Assembly (NCBI GenBank): GCA_903845065.1
Contig: CAIMWH010000237.1
Span: 1 to 64,000, forward strand
Origin: an uncultured Rhodospirillales bacterium
GTDB taxonomy: Bacteria > Pseudomonadota > Alphaproteobacteria > Acetobacterales > Acetobacteraceae
Length of the DNA stretch: 64,000 nucleotides
Direction: 5' to 3'
The translations under genes and the position numbers were made by a program. The notes below the pieces were generated by a model that was not told where the DNA came from, did no database searches, and saw only the letters and a program-made list of their open reading frames with translations. Positions 63,654 through 64,000 of this stretch are shown here, one piece after another; position 1 is the stretch's first letter; every line of letters begins with the position of its first letter.

Positions 63654-64000
63654 CTATTCCACCTCGACGATCATATAAACCGAGGCCGCGAACCCCATCG
63701 GCAAGCTCGCCACCCCCGCCGACGTCCGCACATGCCGCCCCGCCTCGCCGAACACCGCCACCACGAAATCCGACGCCCCGTTCATCGCCGCCGCCTGGTC
63801 CTCGCAGTCCTGCGCACTGTTCACCAACCCATGCACCGCCACCACCTGCCGCACCCGATCGAGCGAGCCCACCACATCGCGGATCGCGGCGAGGCAATTC
63901 ACCACACATGCCCGCGTCGCCGCCTGGCCCTCCGCCACCGACAACGTCGCCCCCAGTTTCCCCTTGATCGGCCCCTCCGCCGTGGTCGAAACCTGCCCCG
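63654..64000 (-). CDS. RidA-family protein, partial at window edge
   Basis: The C-terminal 115 residues of a RidA/YjgF-type protein; the 5' end lies beyond the window. Reading from the edge gives GQVSTTAEGPIKGKLGATLS, then TRACVVNCLAAIRDVVGSLD and the NGASDFVVAVFGEAGRHVRTSAGVASLPMG core. The arginine and following ASLPMG segment fit the trimer-interface active site. Canonical RidA deaminates reactive enamine/imine intermediates; this longer subgroup (about 155 residues) is less studied. Three bases separate it from the CPBP gene. Confidence 0.9.
   Translation of the reverse strand, partial: GQVSTTAEGPIKGKLGATLSVAEGQAATRACVVNCLAAIRDVVGSLDRVRQVVAVHGLVNSAQDCEDQAAAMNGASDFVVAVFGEAGRHVRTSAGVASLPMGFAASVYMIVEVE

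Overview
The window is a dense, strongly G+C-rich bacterial chromosome segment. Third codon positions are overwhelmingly G or C, which produces many long antisense shadow frames. Gene content points to an alphaproteobacterium, most likely Rhodospirillales/Acetobacteraceae: a YggT-DUF167-FolD run, a DUF1674 (SdhAF4-type) small protein, PhaB, a second GroEL, many Tat-type solute-binding proteins, and A/T-rich hairpin terminators with AAGAAG arms. No rRNA, tRNA, CRISPR array, transposase or prophage gene was seen, and lineage is an inference from gene families only.

Left third (1-22050): after a lower-G+C non-coding edge come a PLP aminotransferase divergent from an orphan peptide-type binding protein, an AraC regulator, a short-chain dehydrogenase, and a divergent Lrp-type regulator/AceE-like 2-oxoacid dehydrogenase pair sharing a perfect palindrome. 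Next is a compact nitric-oxide-type cassette (48-aa membrane protein, group III truncated haemoglobin, NsrR, PAS protein) behind two NsrR-like operators. Then follow an acyltransferase, a Lon-related protease overlapped by a universal-stress gene, a zinc alcohol dehydrogenase overlapping pcm, a solo groEL, a sugar-acid dehydratase/RraA-type aldolase operon and an ABC-F ATPase.

Middle (22051-37338, all minus strand): a likely uptake and degradation locus. A HyuA-HyuB-SDR operon lies upstream of a seven-gene operon encoding a dipeptide/opine-type ABC transporter (binding protein, two permeases, two ATPases), an amidase and an Asp/Glu-racemase-superfamily protein. The enzyme set suggests import and ring or amide opening of a cyclic amide or hydantoin-like compound. 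A large zinc metalloprotease without a signal peptide closes the block, followed by repeated A/T-rich hairpins.

Right part (37473-64000): a quinone oxidoreductase, a ThDP enzyme, accA, a hybrid histidine kinase coupled to a beta-carbonic anhydrase, two overlapping lipoprotein genes, a second orphan binding protein, the YcjX-YcjF pair, a GFA protein, a Nudix hydrolase, a triplicated-repeat secreted protein, a DUF1674 gene that looks leaderless, yggT-DUF167-folD, a methyltransferase, a GlcD-like flavoprotein and phaB. A branched-chain-amino-acid-type ABC operon follows, in which one permease is fused to one ATPase. Last are a nucleoside deoxyribosyltransferase, a CPBP protease and a RidA-family gene that runs off the edge.

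The most interesting leads are the NsrR cassette with its two operators and uncharacterised partners, the hydantoin/amide locus, the Lrp/AceE-like pair with its palindrome, and an unusually long hairpin near 30000.
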